64,000 nt of DNA from Lutibacter sp. (GCA_002733665.1 NVWM01000027.1:168342-232341); one strand, 5' to 3'. Shown: positions 28,418 through 38,362, counted from the first letter of the stretch. A program made the numbers and translations. Notes: generated by a model from the letters alone, not told the origin.

Positions 28418-29152
28418 ATGAAAAAAAATTCCTCCTTTATTGATGCATTAAATTACCGAAGATCTGTACGCATATATGATAAAGACATCGAAATTGATTC
28501 TGAAATCGTAAAGAAGTGTATCAAACAGGCAACTTTAGCACCAAACAGCAGTAATATGCAACTTTGGGAATTCTATCACATTACATCTAAAGATACTTTA
28601 AGCAAACTTACAAAAGCATGTTTAGGTCAAAATTCCGCTGCAACTGCAAAAGAAATGGTTGTTTTTGTGGTACGTAAAGATTTATGGCGAAAGCGCGTAA
28701 AAACACATCGAAAGAATTTGGAAAAAATGTATGGTGAAAAACCAATCAAAGAATACTCATCAAGAGAAAAATTTGCATTTACTTATTACACTAAAATTAT
28801 GCCTTTTACATACGCTGATTTCTTAGGATTATTTGGCTATATAAAATATGCTATTAGTTGGGTTACAGGATTTTTCAAACCAAGTTACAGACAATTACGA
28901 ACTTCTGACATGAGAGTTGTTGCACACAAAACTGCTGGACTTGCAGCACAGACTTTCATGTTGAGTATGGCTGCAGAAGGTTACGACACTTGCCCTATGG
29001 AAGGCTCAGATACCTTGAGAATCAAAAAAATAATTGGCCTACCATACAAAAGCGAAATAAATATGGTTGTTTCTTGTGGCGTTAGAAAGCCTGAAGGCGT
29101 TTATGGTGAACGCTTTAGAATTCCTTTTGAAGATGTGTATAAACGGATCTAA
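28418..29152 (+). CDS. Nitroreductase family protein
   Basis: FMN-dependent NAD(P)H oxidoreductase family, 244 residues. The N-terminal RRSVRIYDKDIE (FMN phosphate contacts) and LAPNSSNMQLWEFYHI are typical, as is the later GLAAQTFMLSMAAEGYDTCPMEG. A central insert (about 85-155) with aromatic-rich segments is longer than in NfsB-type enzymes. The substrate is unknown. The start codon lies 13 bases after the leu terminator, so it must be expressed from a short upstream region or by readthrough. Confidence 0.88.
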   Translation: MKKNSSFIDALNYRRSVRIYDKDIEIDSEIVKKCIKQATLAPNSSNMQLWEFYHITSKDTLSKLTKACLGQNSAATAKEMVVFVVRKDLWRKRVKTHRKNLEKMYGEKPIKEYSSREKFAFTYYTKIMPFTYADFLGLFGYIKYAISWVTGFFKPSYRQLRTSDMRVVAHKTAGLAAQTFMLSMAAEGYDTCPMEGSDTLRIKKIIGLPYKSEINMVVSCGVRKPEGVYGERFRIPFEDVYKRI

Positions 29153-29172
29153 TTTATTTTATCAATAATTCG

Positions 29173-29180
29173 TATTTTTG
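29173..29180 (+). promoter_or_regulatory. Possible promoter -7 box before leader copy B
   Basis: TATTTTTG matches TAnnTTTG and lies 21 bases before the conserved leader element; no clear -33 TTG was found at the right spacing. Confidence 0.4.
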
Positions 29181-29201
29181 TTATTCTTAAAATAATCATT
29201 T

Positions 29202-29290
29202 ATGAAACGAGCATGCTAAAATTGTTATCCTATAGAATAATGATTTAGAGCGAACAGCATGTGACCATTGAAAACAATAAATATAAACAC
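29202..29290 (+). promoter_or_regulatory. Conserved 89-nt leader element, copy B (before DegT aminotransferase)
   Basis: It starts with ATGAAACGAGCATGCTAAAA and ends with TATAAACAC directly before the ATG at 29291. It aligns to copy A without a gap over all 89 positions. The opening frame is M-K-R-A-C-stop. GCATGCT near its start can pair with AGCATGT at 29236-29242, so an RNA stem is possible. Confidence 0.65.
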
Positions 29291-30418
29291 ATGAAAAAAA
29301 TTCAAATGGTTGACCTAATTGGTCAATACAATCATATAAAACCTCAAGTTAATAAGGCTTTTGAAAGCATTTTAGATACTGCTTATTATATTGGAGGGCC
29401 AGAAGTCAAGGGTTTTCAAGCAGATTTAGAAAAATATCTTGACATAAAACACGTAATTCCGTGTGCAAATGGAACTGATGCGTTACAGATCGCAATGATG
29501 GGACTTGGTTTAGAGCAAGGTGATGAAGTTATTACTGTTGATTTTACTTTTGCGGCAACTGTTGAAGTTATTGCACTTTTAAAATTGACTCCTGTTTTGA
29601 TTGATGTTGAAGTAGATACTTACAATATGGATATTGAAGCCTTGAAAAAAGCCATTACACCTAAAACAAAAGCGATTGTTCCTGTCCATTTATTTGGTCA
29701 ATGTGCGAATATGGAAGCCATTTTGGAAGTTGCAAAACAGCATGATTTATTTGTAATTGAAGACAATGCACAAGCAATTGGAGCAGATTATACGTTTTCT
29801 GACGGTACAAAAAAGAAGTCAGGAACAATGGGAGTTGTTGGTACAACATCATTTTTCCCTTCAAAAAACTTAGGTTGTTATGGTGATGGCGGCGCAATTT
29901 TTACCAACGATGATAAACTAGCACACGACATTAGAGGAATTGTAAATCACGGAATGTACGAGCGTTATTACCACGATGTTGTTGGTGTAAATTCAAGGTT
30001 AGACAGTTTACAAGCAGCAGTTTTACAAATAAAATTACCTTTATTAGATAGTTTTTGTGATGCTCGAAGAAAGGCTGCAAACTATTATAATGATGCTTTT
30101 GCTGGCAATAAACATATTATTACTCCAATTACAAGTGACTTTACAACACATGTTTTTCATCAATATACAATGCAGATTATTAATGCAGATAGAGATGCAC
30201 TTCACAAGCATTTATTAGACAATAATATTCCGAATGCAATCTATTATCCTGTGCAATTACACAGCCAAAAAGCATACACAGACGATCGCTATAAAGAAGA
30301 TGATTTTAAAGTAACAAATGAGTTGGTAAAAACAGTTCTTTCTCTTCCTATTCATACAGAATTAGAAGATGACCAATTAGAATATATCACAAAAACTGTA
30401 TTGAATTTCTTAAAATAA
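29291..30418 (+). CDS. DegT/DnrJ/EryC1/StrS family aminotransferase
   Basis: PLP-dependent sugar aminotransferase family; members add an amino group to keto-sugar nucleotides for surface polysaccharides. The 375 residues from the ATG at 29291 include CANGTDALQIAMMGLG, VIEDNAQAIGADY (PLP-binding Asp) and the PLP lysine in FFPSKNLGCYGDGGAIFTND. A GTG 30 bases upstream would fall inside the leader, so it is rejected. It is one base from galE, supporting a role in nucleotide-sugar metabolism. The precise sugar is unknown. Confidence 0.9.
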   Translation: MKKIQMVDLIGQYNHIKPQVNKAFESILDTAYYIGGPEVKGFQADLEKYLDIKHVIPCANGTDALQIAMMGLGLEQGDEVITVDFTFAATVEVIALLKLTPVLIDVEVDTYNMDIEALKKAITPKTKAIVPVHLFGQCANMEAILEVAKQHDLFVIEDNAQAIGADYTFSDGTKKKSGTMGVVGTTSFFPSKNLGCYGDGGAIFTNDDKLAHDIRGIVNHGMYERYYHDVVGVNSRLDSLQAAVLQIKLPLLDSFCDARRKAANYYNDAFAGNKHIITPITSDFTTHVFHQYTMQIINADRDALHKHLLDNNIPNAIYYPVQLHSQKAYTDDRYKEDDFKVTNELVKTVLSLPIHTELEDDQLEYITKTVLNFLK

Positions 30419-30419
30419 T

Positions 30420-31442
30420 ATGAAGAAAATACTTGTTACTGGCGGATTAGGATATATAGGTTCGCATACCGTTGTAGAATTGCAAAATTCAGGGTTTGAA
30501 GTTGTCATTATTGACAATCTGTCAAACACAACTTTTGATGTATTAGATAAAATAACTTCTATTACTAGTATCAAACCTGAATTTGTGCAAATAGACTTAA
30601 AAAACAAAAAAGATGTACTTCAGTTTTTTAAAAATTATACTGTTGATGGTGTGATTCATTTTGCAGCCTCAAAAGCTGTAGGAGAAAGCGTAGAACAACC
30701 ATTAATGTACTACGAAAACAATATTACAACGTTGACGTATGTGTTACAAGGAATGAATGCAAATAATGTTAGTAATTTTATTTTCAGTTCGTCTTGTACC
30801 GTTTACGGACAAGCAGATGAATTACCAATTACCGAAAATGCACCAACAAAGCCAGCAGAATCTCCTTATGGTGCTACCAAAAAAATGGGTGAAATTATTA
30901 TTGAAGACACTTCAAAAGTAACTGATTTAAGAGCAATTGCTTTGCGCTATTTTAATCCTATTGGCGCACATGAAACTGCAAAAATTGGTGAGTTACCTCT
31001 TGGAGTTCCTCAAAATTTGATTCCGTATGTTGTGCAAACTGCCGCTGGAATACGCGAATGTCTTTCAATTTTTGGAGATGATTACCCAACGCCTGACGGA
31101 ACAGCAATTCGTGATTACATACACGTAGTAGATTTAGCAAAAGCACATATTGCTGCTTTAAACAGATTACTAAATAAAGAAAACAAAGCAAAGTGTGAGT
31201 TTTTTAATATTGGAACAGGCACAGGAAGTTCGGTATTAGAAGTTGTAAAAGCGTTTGAAAAAGCGACAGGAAAAAAGGTAAACTATAAGATTGTAGACAG
31301 ACGTACAGGAGATATAACTGCAGCTTATGCTGATACGACTTTAGCCAATAAAGAATTAGGTTGGAAAGCAAAACTAAGTTTAGAAGAAGGTTTGGCTAGT
31401 TCTTGGAAGTGGCAGGAGAGTTTGTTAAATGTAAATTTATAA
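30420..31442 (+). CDS. galE: UDP-glucose 4-epimerase
   Basis: Extended short-chain dehydrogenase that interconverts UDP-glucose and UDP-galactose. The 340 residues show the NAD loop GGLGYIGSHT near 8, FAASKAVGES near 81, SSSCTVYG near 121 with the catalytic Ser/Thr, the Y-x-x-x-K pair in SPYGATKKMGE near 148 and RYFNPIGAHE. It follows the DegT gene by one base. Surface-sugar synthesis is the likely common theme. Confidence 0.93.
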   Translation: MKKILVTGGLGYIGSHTVVELQNSGFEVVIIDNLSNTTFDVLDKITSITSIKPEFVQIDLKNKKDVLQFFKNYTVDGVIHFAASKAVGESVEQPLMYYENNITTLTYVLQGMNANNVSNFIFSSSCTVYGQADELPITENAPTKPAESPYGATKKMGEIIIEDTSKVTDLRAIALRYFNPIGAHETAKIGELPLGVPQNLIPYVVQTAAGIRECLSIFGDDYPTPDGTAIRDYIHVVDLAKAHIAALNRLLNKENKAKCEFFNIGTGTGSSVLEVVKAFEKATGKKVNYKIVDRRTGDITAAYADTTLANKELGWKAKLSLEEGLASSWKWQESLLNVNL

Positions 31443-31478
31443 AATATTATCAATTTAAAATATTGGTCAAAATTATAT

Positions 31479-32897
31479 ATGATGAAGTATAAATTTATAC
31501 TGCTTGCTTTTTTTATCGCAATCACCAATGTTGCAAATTGTCAAAAAACTGACACTATTCAACAAAAGATAAATTACTATATCTCACATGCAAAATTAGA
31601 TTCAGCAAAAACTTATATAAAGTTAAACCTTAAAGAACTCCCTCAAAAACAAAACAGAAACATACTTAATTACCAATTGGTAACAGTCCTTTTTATGCAG
31701 TCTGATTATGATGAGGCTTTAAAACTAGCGTTTAATTCACTTGATCAAATAGATGACAAACAGGAAAAAGTGAAGTTTAATTTTATGATTGGTGCTATTT
31801 ATTCTACGATTTCAGATTATAGCAAATCTGCTGACTATTTTGATTTGGTAGTTGAACATACCCAAGATTCATCTTTACTAGTGAAATCTCATCTTTTATT
31901 ATCTGACCTATATTTAGAATTAAAAGATTCTACGAATTCCGGAAAATCAATAACGGAAGCATATAAAATCACGAATCTTGCAAATCTAGATAGTAAGATA
32001 AATAATCATGTTGCAAAACAGTACAACTTTTTTAATAAGAATTATGAACTTTGTAAAGAGTTAAATTTCGAAATAATTAGAGATACAACAAGTTTTTTAA
32101 ATTCTAAAAGTTACGCATATTCTATGATAGGAGATTGCTTGATAAAACAAGACTCTTTAACTGAAGCTACTAAATATTTTGACGAACACTTAAAACTCAC
32201 TTTTGAAACTAAAGATCCAGAACAAATTAAGGATGCTGCAACTAAATTAATTGAGGTTTATGAAAAGTTAGGTAATCAGGAAAAAGCGAATACCTACCAT
32301 AAAATTTATAATGAAGCAGTTAACGATTCTTTAAGTTTTTCAGCAGAAAAATACAGAGACCTGTATGATGTTGAAAAGAATAGAGAATTAAGTTTCTCAA
32401 AATCTAAAATCTCAAGAAATTATCTAATTTTTGGTTCGATATTTCTGTTGCTAATTTCATTTGTGATATACCATTATTTGAACTCTAAAAACAAAAAAAA
32501 AGATACAAGTAAAAAGGCTCCTGGAAAAAAAATTGTAATTAGTAATAGCGAAATTGAAAAAATAGTAACTGCAATTGATCAACTTAAAGCCAAGCAACTG
32601 TTTCTAAAATCTAATATCACTAGAAATTCTTTTTGCTCGGATAATAGCATAAAGTCTGAACGCTATCTAAGTCATTATATCAATGAAAAATATAATAAAT
32701 CATTCTCAGTCTTTATAAATGATTTGAGAATTGAATATGCTTATAATCGCATTCAAAATGACAGCAAATTTAGAAACTACAAAATTGAAGAGATAGCAAA
32801 AGAATGTGGATTTGGCTCTAAAAAAAGTTTTGAGCGCGTATTCTTAGCCACATATAATGAGACACCATACAAACTCATCTCAAGTCTAATTAACTAA
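31479..32897 (+). CDS. Membrane-anchored TPR / AraC-type transcriptional regulator
   Basis: The 472-residue protein combines a signal peptide (KFILLAFFIAITNVANC), a periplasmic TPR region (about 30-300), a single membrane helix near 312-332 (YLIFGSIFLLLISFVIYHYL) and a cytoplasmic AraC helix-turn-helix pair at about 375-472 (FSVFINDLRIEYAYNRIQ...IEEIAKECGFGSKKSFERVFLATYNETPYKLI). This would sense outside the inner membrane and bind DNA inside. The two exported proteins downstream are candidate targets. The start may be either of two adjacent ATGs. Confidence 0.88.
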   Translation: MMKYKFILLAFFIAITNVANCQKTDTIQQKINYYISHAKLDSAKTYIKLNLKELPQKQNRNILNYQLVTVLFMQSDYDEALKLAFNSLDQIDDKQEKVKFNFMIGAIYSTISDYSKSADYFDLVVEHTQDSSLLVKSHLLLSDLYLELKDSTNSGKSITEAYKITNLANLDSKINNHVAKQYNFFNKNYELCKELNFEIIRDTTSFLNSKSYAYSMIGDCLIKQDSLTEATKYFDEHLKLTFETKDPEQIKDAATKLIEVYEKLGNQEKANTYHKIYNEAVNDSLSFSAEKYRDLYDVEKNRELSFSKSKISRNYLIFGSIFLLLISFVIYHYLNSKNKKKDTSKKAPGKKIVISNSEIEKIVTAIDQLKAKQLFLKSNITRNSFCSDNSIKSERYLSHYINEKYNKSFSVFINDLRIEYAYNRIQNDSKFRNYKIEEIAKECGFGSKKSFERVFLATYNETPYKLISSLIN

Positions 32898-33019
32898 TTA
32901 CCTTCCATCTACAGGAGGTCAATTCGCGAAATGACGCAACATATTGTGTAATCACTTCATTGAATTGACAATCTGAATACAACTTTCCTGTAAGTTTGTT
33001 ACTCAATAAAACTAACAAA

Positions 33020-33832
33020 ATGAAAAAAATAACCCTTTTAACTGTATTTCTTTTATGTTTTACAGGAACATCAAATGCTCAATTATTTAAAAAAATAGGA
33101 AAGAAAATTGAAAATGCTGCTGAAAAAACTTTAGAAAGAAAAGTAGAACAAAAGGCTACCAAAGAAACCGAAAAAGCTTTCGACTCTACATTTAATAAAA
33201 AAAGAGGAAACAAAACAAAAACTAGTTTGCCTGGTTTTTCAAAAGTTGAGCCAGCAGAAGGTTATACTTTTAAACATAAAGTAGAAATGCAAATGAAAAC
33301 TGGGAAAGACCTTATGAATCTTAATTATTATCTTCCAAGTTCTGGCGACTATTTTGGCATGGCTGTTAAAGATGAAAAAATAAAAGGCGATTTTATGATG
33401 GTTTATGATATTAACCGTGAGGCTATGTTTACCTTTATGGAAAGTGGCGGGCATAAAATGAAAATGGGTATATCATTTAAAACAGATGATATTGATACTG
33501 AAGATCTTGTATATGAGATAAGAGCTACAGGCAACACAAAAACTATATTAGGATACAACTGCAAAGAATATAAAATGAACGGAAAAGACATGACTGCAAC
33601 AATTTGGGTAACCAAGGAAGTAGACATTCGTTTTCCAAGCACTTTATATAGTACAGATAAAAACAAGAATAACAATCAAGAGTGGATGAAGGATTTAGAT
33701 GGTTGGGCTATGGAAATGATAATGATAAATACTGCTGAAAAAAAACCGCAAACCATTACCATGAATTGTTTGTCTATAAACAAATCTAGTCTAGAAATCA
33801 ATTCTAGTGATTATCAAAGTATGGGATATTAA
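33020..33832 (+). CDS. Exported DUF4412-like protein
   Basis: From the ATG at 33020 (270 residues) there is a clear signal peptide (KKITLLTVFLLCFTGTSNAQ), a Lys/Glu-rich amphipathic stretch (about 24-60) and a mature domain with YDINREAMFTFMESGGHKMKMGI and TKTILGYNCKEYKMNGKDMTATIWVTKEVD. The latter resembles DUF4412 proteins, which are of unknown function and perhaps LolA-like in fold. An in-frame TTG upstream at 32996 is less likely. It lies between the TPR/AraC gene and an OmpA-like gene on the same strand. Confidence 0.7.
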   Translation: MKKITLLTVFLLCFTGTSNAQLFKKIGKKIENAAEKTLERKVEQKATKETEKAFDSTFNKKRGNKTKTSLPGFSKVEPAEGYTFKHKVEMQMKTGKDLMNLNYYLPSSGDYFGMAVKDEKIKGDFMMVYDINREAMFTFMESGGHKMKMGISFKTDDIDTEDLVYEIRATGNTKTILGYNCKEYKMNGKDMTATIWVTKEVDIRFPSTLYSTDKNKNNNQEWMKDLDGWAMEMIMINTAEKKPQTITMNCLSINKSSLEINSSDYQSMGY

Positions 33833-33857
33833 TAACTAAAAAACAAACTCCTTAATT

Positions 33858-34883
33858 ATGAAACTTATTTATTCAATTTTATTTATTTGCCTTTCTTGCA
33901 CCGCATTTTCACAAAAAACTATCTGTCCAGATGTAGAAGGTGCAATAGACCATCCTATACTCGAAAAATACAAAAACAGTTGCATTGTAGCTTATAATGA
34001 AACTAAATTTAATGCAGTAACATTTCCTATATCAAAATTAACATCAAGAGAAGGTGCTCAAGAAGAAATAACGGAAGAAGGAAAAACGATTAATTTACTA
34101 TATGGTATCGAAAATACTGAAAGAGCAACTGTTCTCGAAGTTCAAAAAAATTATGAACAAGCCTTAAAAAACGGAAACTTCGAAATACTATATTCTGCCT
34201 TCGGAAGAAAAAAAATAGGAGGAAGTTATAAACTTCAAAACGTTTATGAAACCTTTGGAGAGTCAGATGTTCTTTCTGAATACCAATATATAAAACCTAA
34301 AAGTTATTTTAGATTTTCTATGTCATCCCACAATAGTAATGTAGATACAGATGATGCCTATTTTGTTGCGAAAGGAAAACGGGAAGGCAAAATCTATACT
34401 ATAGCGTTATTTATTCACTACAATAGATCTTCATGGGAAGGTTTAAAAAATAATATTTTTATTTTGGCTCAAATCGTAGAACAAGAAGACATGGAAACTG
34501 GTCAAGTTTCAGCAGCATCTATAGAAGAGAAAATAAAAAATGAAGGAAAAGAAGTCTTTCATAATATCTTATTTGACTTTGGAAGTGACAAATTAACTTC
34601 TGAATCTTATGCAGTCATTGAAACTTTAGCTGAATATCTAAAAGGGAATCCAACACAAAAATATTATATCGTTGGTCATACAGACAATGTAGGTTCATTA
34701 ACTACAAACCAAACTCTCTCTGAGAAAAGAGCTCAGTCTGTTTTAAATGCATTAACAACTAAATATGACGTGAGTACTTCCCAAATATCTGCACACGGCG
34801 TTGGGCAATTATCTCCATTATCAATAAACACAACAGAAGAAGGAAGAGCCTTAAATAGGCGTGTAGAAATTGTTTTAAAATAA
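33858..34883 (+). CDS. Exported OmpA-family protein
   Basis: Signal peptide of about 18 residues (KLIYSILFICLSCTAFSQ), a unique N-terminal domain (about 20-220), and an OmpA/MotB peptidoglycan-binding domain from about 225 to 341 (NILFDFGSDKLTSESYAVIETL, GHTDNVGSLTTNQTLSEKRAQSVLNAL, LNRRVEIVLK). It probably tethers the outer membrane or envelope to peptidoglycan. It follows the DUF4412 gene by 25 bases and may share its operon. Confidence 0.88.
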   Translation: MKLIYSILFICLSCTAFSQKTICPDVEGAIDHPILEKYKNSCIVAYNETKFNAVTFPISKLTSREGAQEEITEEGKTINLLYGIENTERATVLEVQKNYEQALKNGNFEILYSAFGRKKIGGSYKLQNVYETFGESDVLSEYQYIKPKSYFRFSMSSHNSNVDTDDAYFVAKGKREGKIYTIALFIHYNRSSWEGLKNNIFILAQIVEQEDMETGQVSAASIEEKIKNEGKEVFHNILFDFGSDKLTSESYAVIETLAEYLKGNPTQKYYIVGHTDNVGSLTTNQTLSEKRAQSVLNALTTKYDVSTSQISAHGVGQLSPLSINTTEEGRALNRRVEIVLK

Positions 34884-34902
34884 GAAGGAATGAGTTAAAT
34901 AA

Positions 34903-35790
34903 CTAAGCCTCCAAACTCGCGCCACTAGCAGCAACAGTTCGGTCAATTTTTCGCATTAAGCCTTGCAATACTTTTCCTGGACCTACTTCTACAAACTCTG
35001 TTCCTCCATCAGCAATCATTGCTTGGATACATTGTGTCCATTTTACTGGAGCCGTTAATTGAGCAATTAAGTTTTCTTTAATTTCTTCAGGGCTTGTAAC
35101 TGCTTTTGCAACTACGTTTTGATATATAGGACAAGTCGGTTCGCTAAAAATAGTTTCTTTAATTGCCGCTGCCAATTCTTCTCTTGCAGGCTCCATCAAT
35201 GGTGAGTGAAATGCTCCACCTACAGGTAAAACTAACGCTCTTCTTGCTCCTTTTTCAGTCAATAGTTCACACGCTTTATTGATAGACGCTACATCACCTG
35301 AAATTACCAATTGTCCTGGACAATTATAATTTGCAGCAACTACTATTCCATCAATTTCGGCACAAGTTTCTTCAACTACAGCATCTTCTAATCCTAATAC
35401 AGCAGCCATTGTAGATTCTTGGGCTTCACATGCTTTTTGCATTGCCAAAGCACGTTTTGAAACCAATCTTAATCCGTCTTCAAAAGTTAGAACGCCATTG
35501 GCAACCAATGCAGATAATTCTCCTAAGGAATGTCCTGCAACCATTTCTGGCTTAAAATCATCTCCTAAGACTTTTGCTAAAATAACAGAATGCAAGAAAA
35601 TTGCAGGTTGCGTTACTTTCGTTTCTTTCAATTCTTCAGGAGTTCCTTCGAACATTATGTCTGTAATATGAAATCCTAAAATATCGTTTGCTCGTTCAAA
35701 CAATTCTTGTGCTACTGTTGAGTTTTCGTATAAATCTAAACCCATTCCTGTGAATTGCGCTCCTTGTCCTGGAAAAATATATGCTTTCAT
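34903..35790 (-). CDS. fabD: Malonyl-CoA:ACP transacylase
   Basis: Loads malonate onto acyl carrier protein for fatty acid synthesis. The 295 residues begin AYIFPGQGAQFTGMG; the nucleophile is in GHSLGELSAL near 91, and GGAFHSPLM near 197 supplies the catalytic His. Length is normal. Convergent with the OmpA gene. A TATTTTTG box on the minus strand at 35834-35841 may be its promoter (no clear -33). Confidence 0.95.
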   Translation of the reverse strand: MKAYIFPGQGAQFTGMGLDLYENSTVAQELFERANDILGFHITDIMFEGTPEELKETKVTQPAIFLHSVILAKVLGDDFKPEMVAGHSLGELSALVANGVLTFEDGLRLVSKRALAMQKACEAQESTMAAVLGLEDAVVEETCAEIDGIVVAANYNCPGQLVISGDVASINKACELLTEKGARRALVLPVGGAFHSPLMEPAREELAAAIKETIFSEPTCPIYQNVVAKAVTSPEEIKENLIAQLTAPVKWTQCIQAMIADGGTEFVEVGPGKVLQGLMRKIDRTVAASGASLEA

Positions 35791-35847
35791 TCCTCTTGTG
35801 TGTTGTTTAATTGTTGATGTATTTAATCGTTTGCAAAAATAAGGAAA

Positions 35848-36642
35848 TTAAACCTCAATAGAAACTACCAAACCTTCATTGGCGCGAATATTAAAAACTG
35901 TACTATCCTCAAAAATTAAATATTGTCCTTTTATTCCTTTTAAAACACCCTTATAGTTTGATGCTTTAATCAAATTCAAACTTTTTACTTTTTCTGGATA
36001 TTTATTTACAGGGAAATTTAGTTGTAATTCTTTCGTGTTTTTATCTAAATAATATGCCTTTGCTTCCTCTGGAATATATTTTGATAATTCTTCTTTTTTG
36101 GCAACCAAATCAACATCAGTAATATCATTTGTAAGCATTTTTCGCCAATTTGTTTTATCAGAAACATAGTCTTTTAGAGCTACTTCAGTTATTCCTGCCA
36201 AATAACGGTTAGGAACCTCAACAATTTCAATTGCCTCGTGCGCGCCTTGATCTATCCAGCGTGTAGGCACTTGAGATTTTCGAGTTACACCAACTTTTAC
36301 ATCACTAGAATTTGCCAAATACACAATATGTGGTTTCAATTGCATTTTTTTTTCAAACTCTAAATCTCGATCTTCAATTCCAAGATGTGCAGTACTTTTC
36401 TCTGGATTAATAATCCATTCTCCAGCATTTGGCGATTCAAAAAAACAACTTTTACAAAATCCTTGACGGTATATCTGTTTATCCTTATGGCAACTCAAAC
36501 ATTCATATTTTACAAATGACAACTCAATTTCTCTATCCAATAATTGATTCATATTCAAGAAATCAGCTTCCATTTCAAGATAGTATTGAATGGTATTATC
36601 ATTAGAAGTCATCATTTTTTTAAGTACACCTTGATAAGTCAT
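35848..36642 (-). CDS. DUF2797 protein with zinc-binding cysteines
   Basis: A 264-residue protein of unknown biochemical function. Near residue 48 it has C-L-S-C-H-K-D-K-Q-I-Y-R-Q-G-F-C-K-S-C, a four-cysteine zinc-ribbon-like cluster. The later stretch HIVYLANSSDVKVGVTRKSQVPTRWIDQGAHEAIEI resembles a GIY-YIG-like fold segment typical of DUF2797. No signal or membrane segment. Divergent from the GH3 gene. Confidence 0.75.
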   Translation of the reverse strand: MTYQGVLKKMMTSNDNTIQYYLEMEADFLNMNQLLDREIELSFVKYECLSCHKDKQIYRQGFCKSCFFESPNAGEWIINPEKSTAHLGIEDRDLEFEKKMQLKPHIVYLANSSDVKVGVTRKSQVPTRWIDQGAHEAIEIVEVPNRYLAGITEVALKDYVSDKTNWRKMLTNDITDVDLVAKKEELSKYIPEEAKAYYLDKNTKELQLNFPVNKYPEKVKSLNLIKASNYKGVLKGIKGQYLIFEDSTVFNIRANEGLVVSIEV

Positions 36643-36685
36643 AATAGATTTGTATTTTTAACTCGATAAAGATACTCAAATAACA

Positions 36686-38212
36686 ATGGCAATACCAATA
36701 GTAAACTCCATAATTTCTTGGTTTTTAAAAAAACGAATTCATCAAATAGAATTATTTATTAAATATCCTATTGATGTTCAAGAAGAACTGCTTTATCAAC
36801 TCCTTTTTACAGCAAGAAACACCGAATTTGGTAAGCAATTCGATTTTAAAAACATCAAGGATTATCAAACTTTTATAGAGACAATTCCTATTCAAAAATA
36901 TGAGACTTTTTCCCCATTTATAGAGCGAACTCGTAAAGGTGAACAAAATATTTTTTGGAATTCTAATATAAAATGGTTCGCGAAATCAAGCGGAACAACC
37001 AATGCAAAGAGCAAATTTATTCCAGTGAGTGATGAAGCGATTGAAGGTTGTCACATGAAAGCAGGAAAAGATATGTTGTGCTTGTATATCAACAATAATT
37101 CAAACGCTCAACTTTTTACCGGAAAAGGATTGCGTCTTGGCGGAAGTTCTGCAGTCTATGAAGATAACAACTCATATTTTGGAGATTTATCAGCAATCAT
37201 AATTGAAAATATGCCATTTTGGGCAGATATAAGTAGCGCACCTAAACAAGAAACGGCTTTGATGAGCGAATGGGAAACCAAAATGGAAGCAATTATCAAC
37301 GAAACAATTTCTGAAAATATTACAAGTTTAGTAGGTGTTCCTTCTTGGATGTTGGTTTTACTGAATAAAGTCTTAGAAAAAACTGGAAAAGAGAATATTT
37401 TGGAAGTTTGGCCAAACTTAGAAGTCTATTTTCATGGAGGCGTTAACTTTAGTCCATATCGTGAGCAATTCAAAAAATTGATTCCTAAAAAAGAATTTCA
37501 ATATTATGAGACTTACAATGCTTCTGAAGGTTTTTTTGCAATTCAAGATAAAAACAATTCTGATGAATTACTCTTAATGCTCGATTATGGGATTTTTTAT
37601 GAGTTTATTCCGATGGATACTTATAATGGAGAGAATTCAACAGCAATCCCTTTATCAGAAGTCAAAAAAAACATCAATTATGCTATTCTAATTACTACAA
37701 ATGGAGGTTTGTGGAGATATTTAATTGGAGACACGGTTAAGTTCACTTCTATAAATCCCTATAGAATTAAAATAACTGGAAGAACCAAGCATTTCATCAA
37801 TGTTTTTGGAGAAGAATTGATTATTGAAAATACTGAAGAAGCATTAAAAAAAGCCTGTAAAAAGACTGGCGCATCGATTACAGATTATACTGTTGCACCT
37901 ATTTTTATGAAAGATAAAAAAAGTGGAAGTCACGAATGGATGATCGAATTTAATAAGGTTCCAAAAAACATTAATTATTTTATTGAATTACTCGACAATG
38001 CACTTAAATCTATCAATTCTGACTATGAAGCGAAGCGATATAACAATATGACTTTATCGATGCCAAAAGTACATGTCGCAAGAGAAGGGTTATTTTATGA
38101 TTGGCTAAACAGTAATGGAAAGTTGGGCGGACAACATAAAGTTCCAAGATTATCAAACTCAAGAAAATTTATTGAAGAATTATTGCAATTAGATGTTATT
38201 ACTACAAACTGA
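36686..38212 (+). CDS. GH3-family acyl-adenylate enzyme
   Basis: The 508-residue protein belongs to the GH3 family, named for plant enzymes that join auxin or jasmonate to amino acids through an acyl-adenylate. Seen: FAKSSGTTNAKSKFIPVS (the ATP-binding motif) near residue 98, YNASEGFFAIQDKNN near 275, GGLWRYLIGDTVKFTSINPYRIKITGR near 335-365. Bacterial members are common in Bacteroidota but their substrates are mostly unknown. It stands alone, divergent from the DUF2797 gene. Confidence 0.85.
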   Translation: MAIPIVNSIISWFLKKRIHQIELFIKYPIDVQEELLYQLLFTARNTEFGKQFDFKNIKDYQTFIETIPIQKYETFSPFIERTRKGEQNIFWNSNIKWFAKSSGTTNAKSKFIPVSDEAIEGCHMKAGKDMLCLYINNNSNAQLFTGKGLRLGGSSAVYEDNNSYFGDLSAIIIENMPFWADISSAPKQETALMSEWETKMEAIINETISENITSLVGVPSWMLVLLNKVLEKTGKENILEVWPNLEVYFHGGVNFSPYREQFKKLIPKKEFQYYETYNASEGFFAIQDKNNSDELLLMLDYGIFYEFIPMDTYNGENSTAIPLSEVKKNINYAILITTNGGLWRYLIGDTVKFTSINPYRIKITGRTKHFINVFGEELIIENTEEALKKACKKTGASITDYTVAPIFMKDKKSGSHEWMIEFNKVPKNINYFIELLDNALKSINSDYEAKRYNNMTLSMPKVHVAREGLFYDWLNSNGKLGGQHKVPRLSNSRKFIEELLQLDVITTN

Positions 38213-38362
38213 TTTACACAACAAAATCTCTAATTTGAATTACATTCATTTCTATCTACAAAATCTTTATTTATTTAAAAAAAAACTTAACGTTATCATC
38301 ATATTAGAATAAAAATTTATTTGTTAAATAATAATGGTAGTTTTGCAAAAATTTTATCAGAA

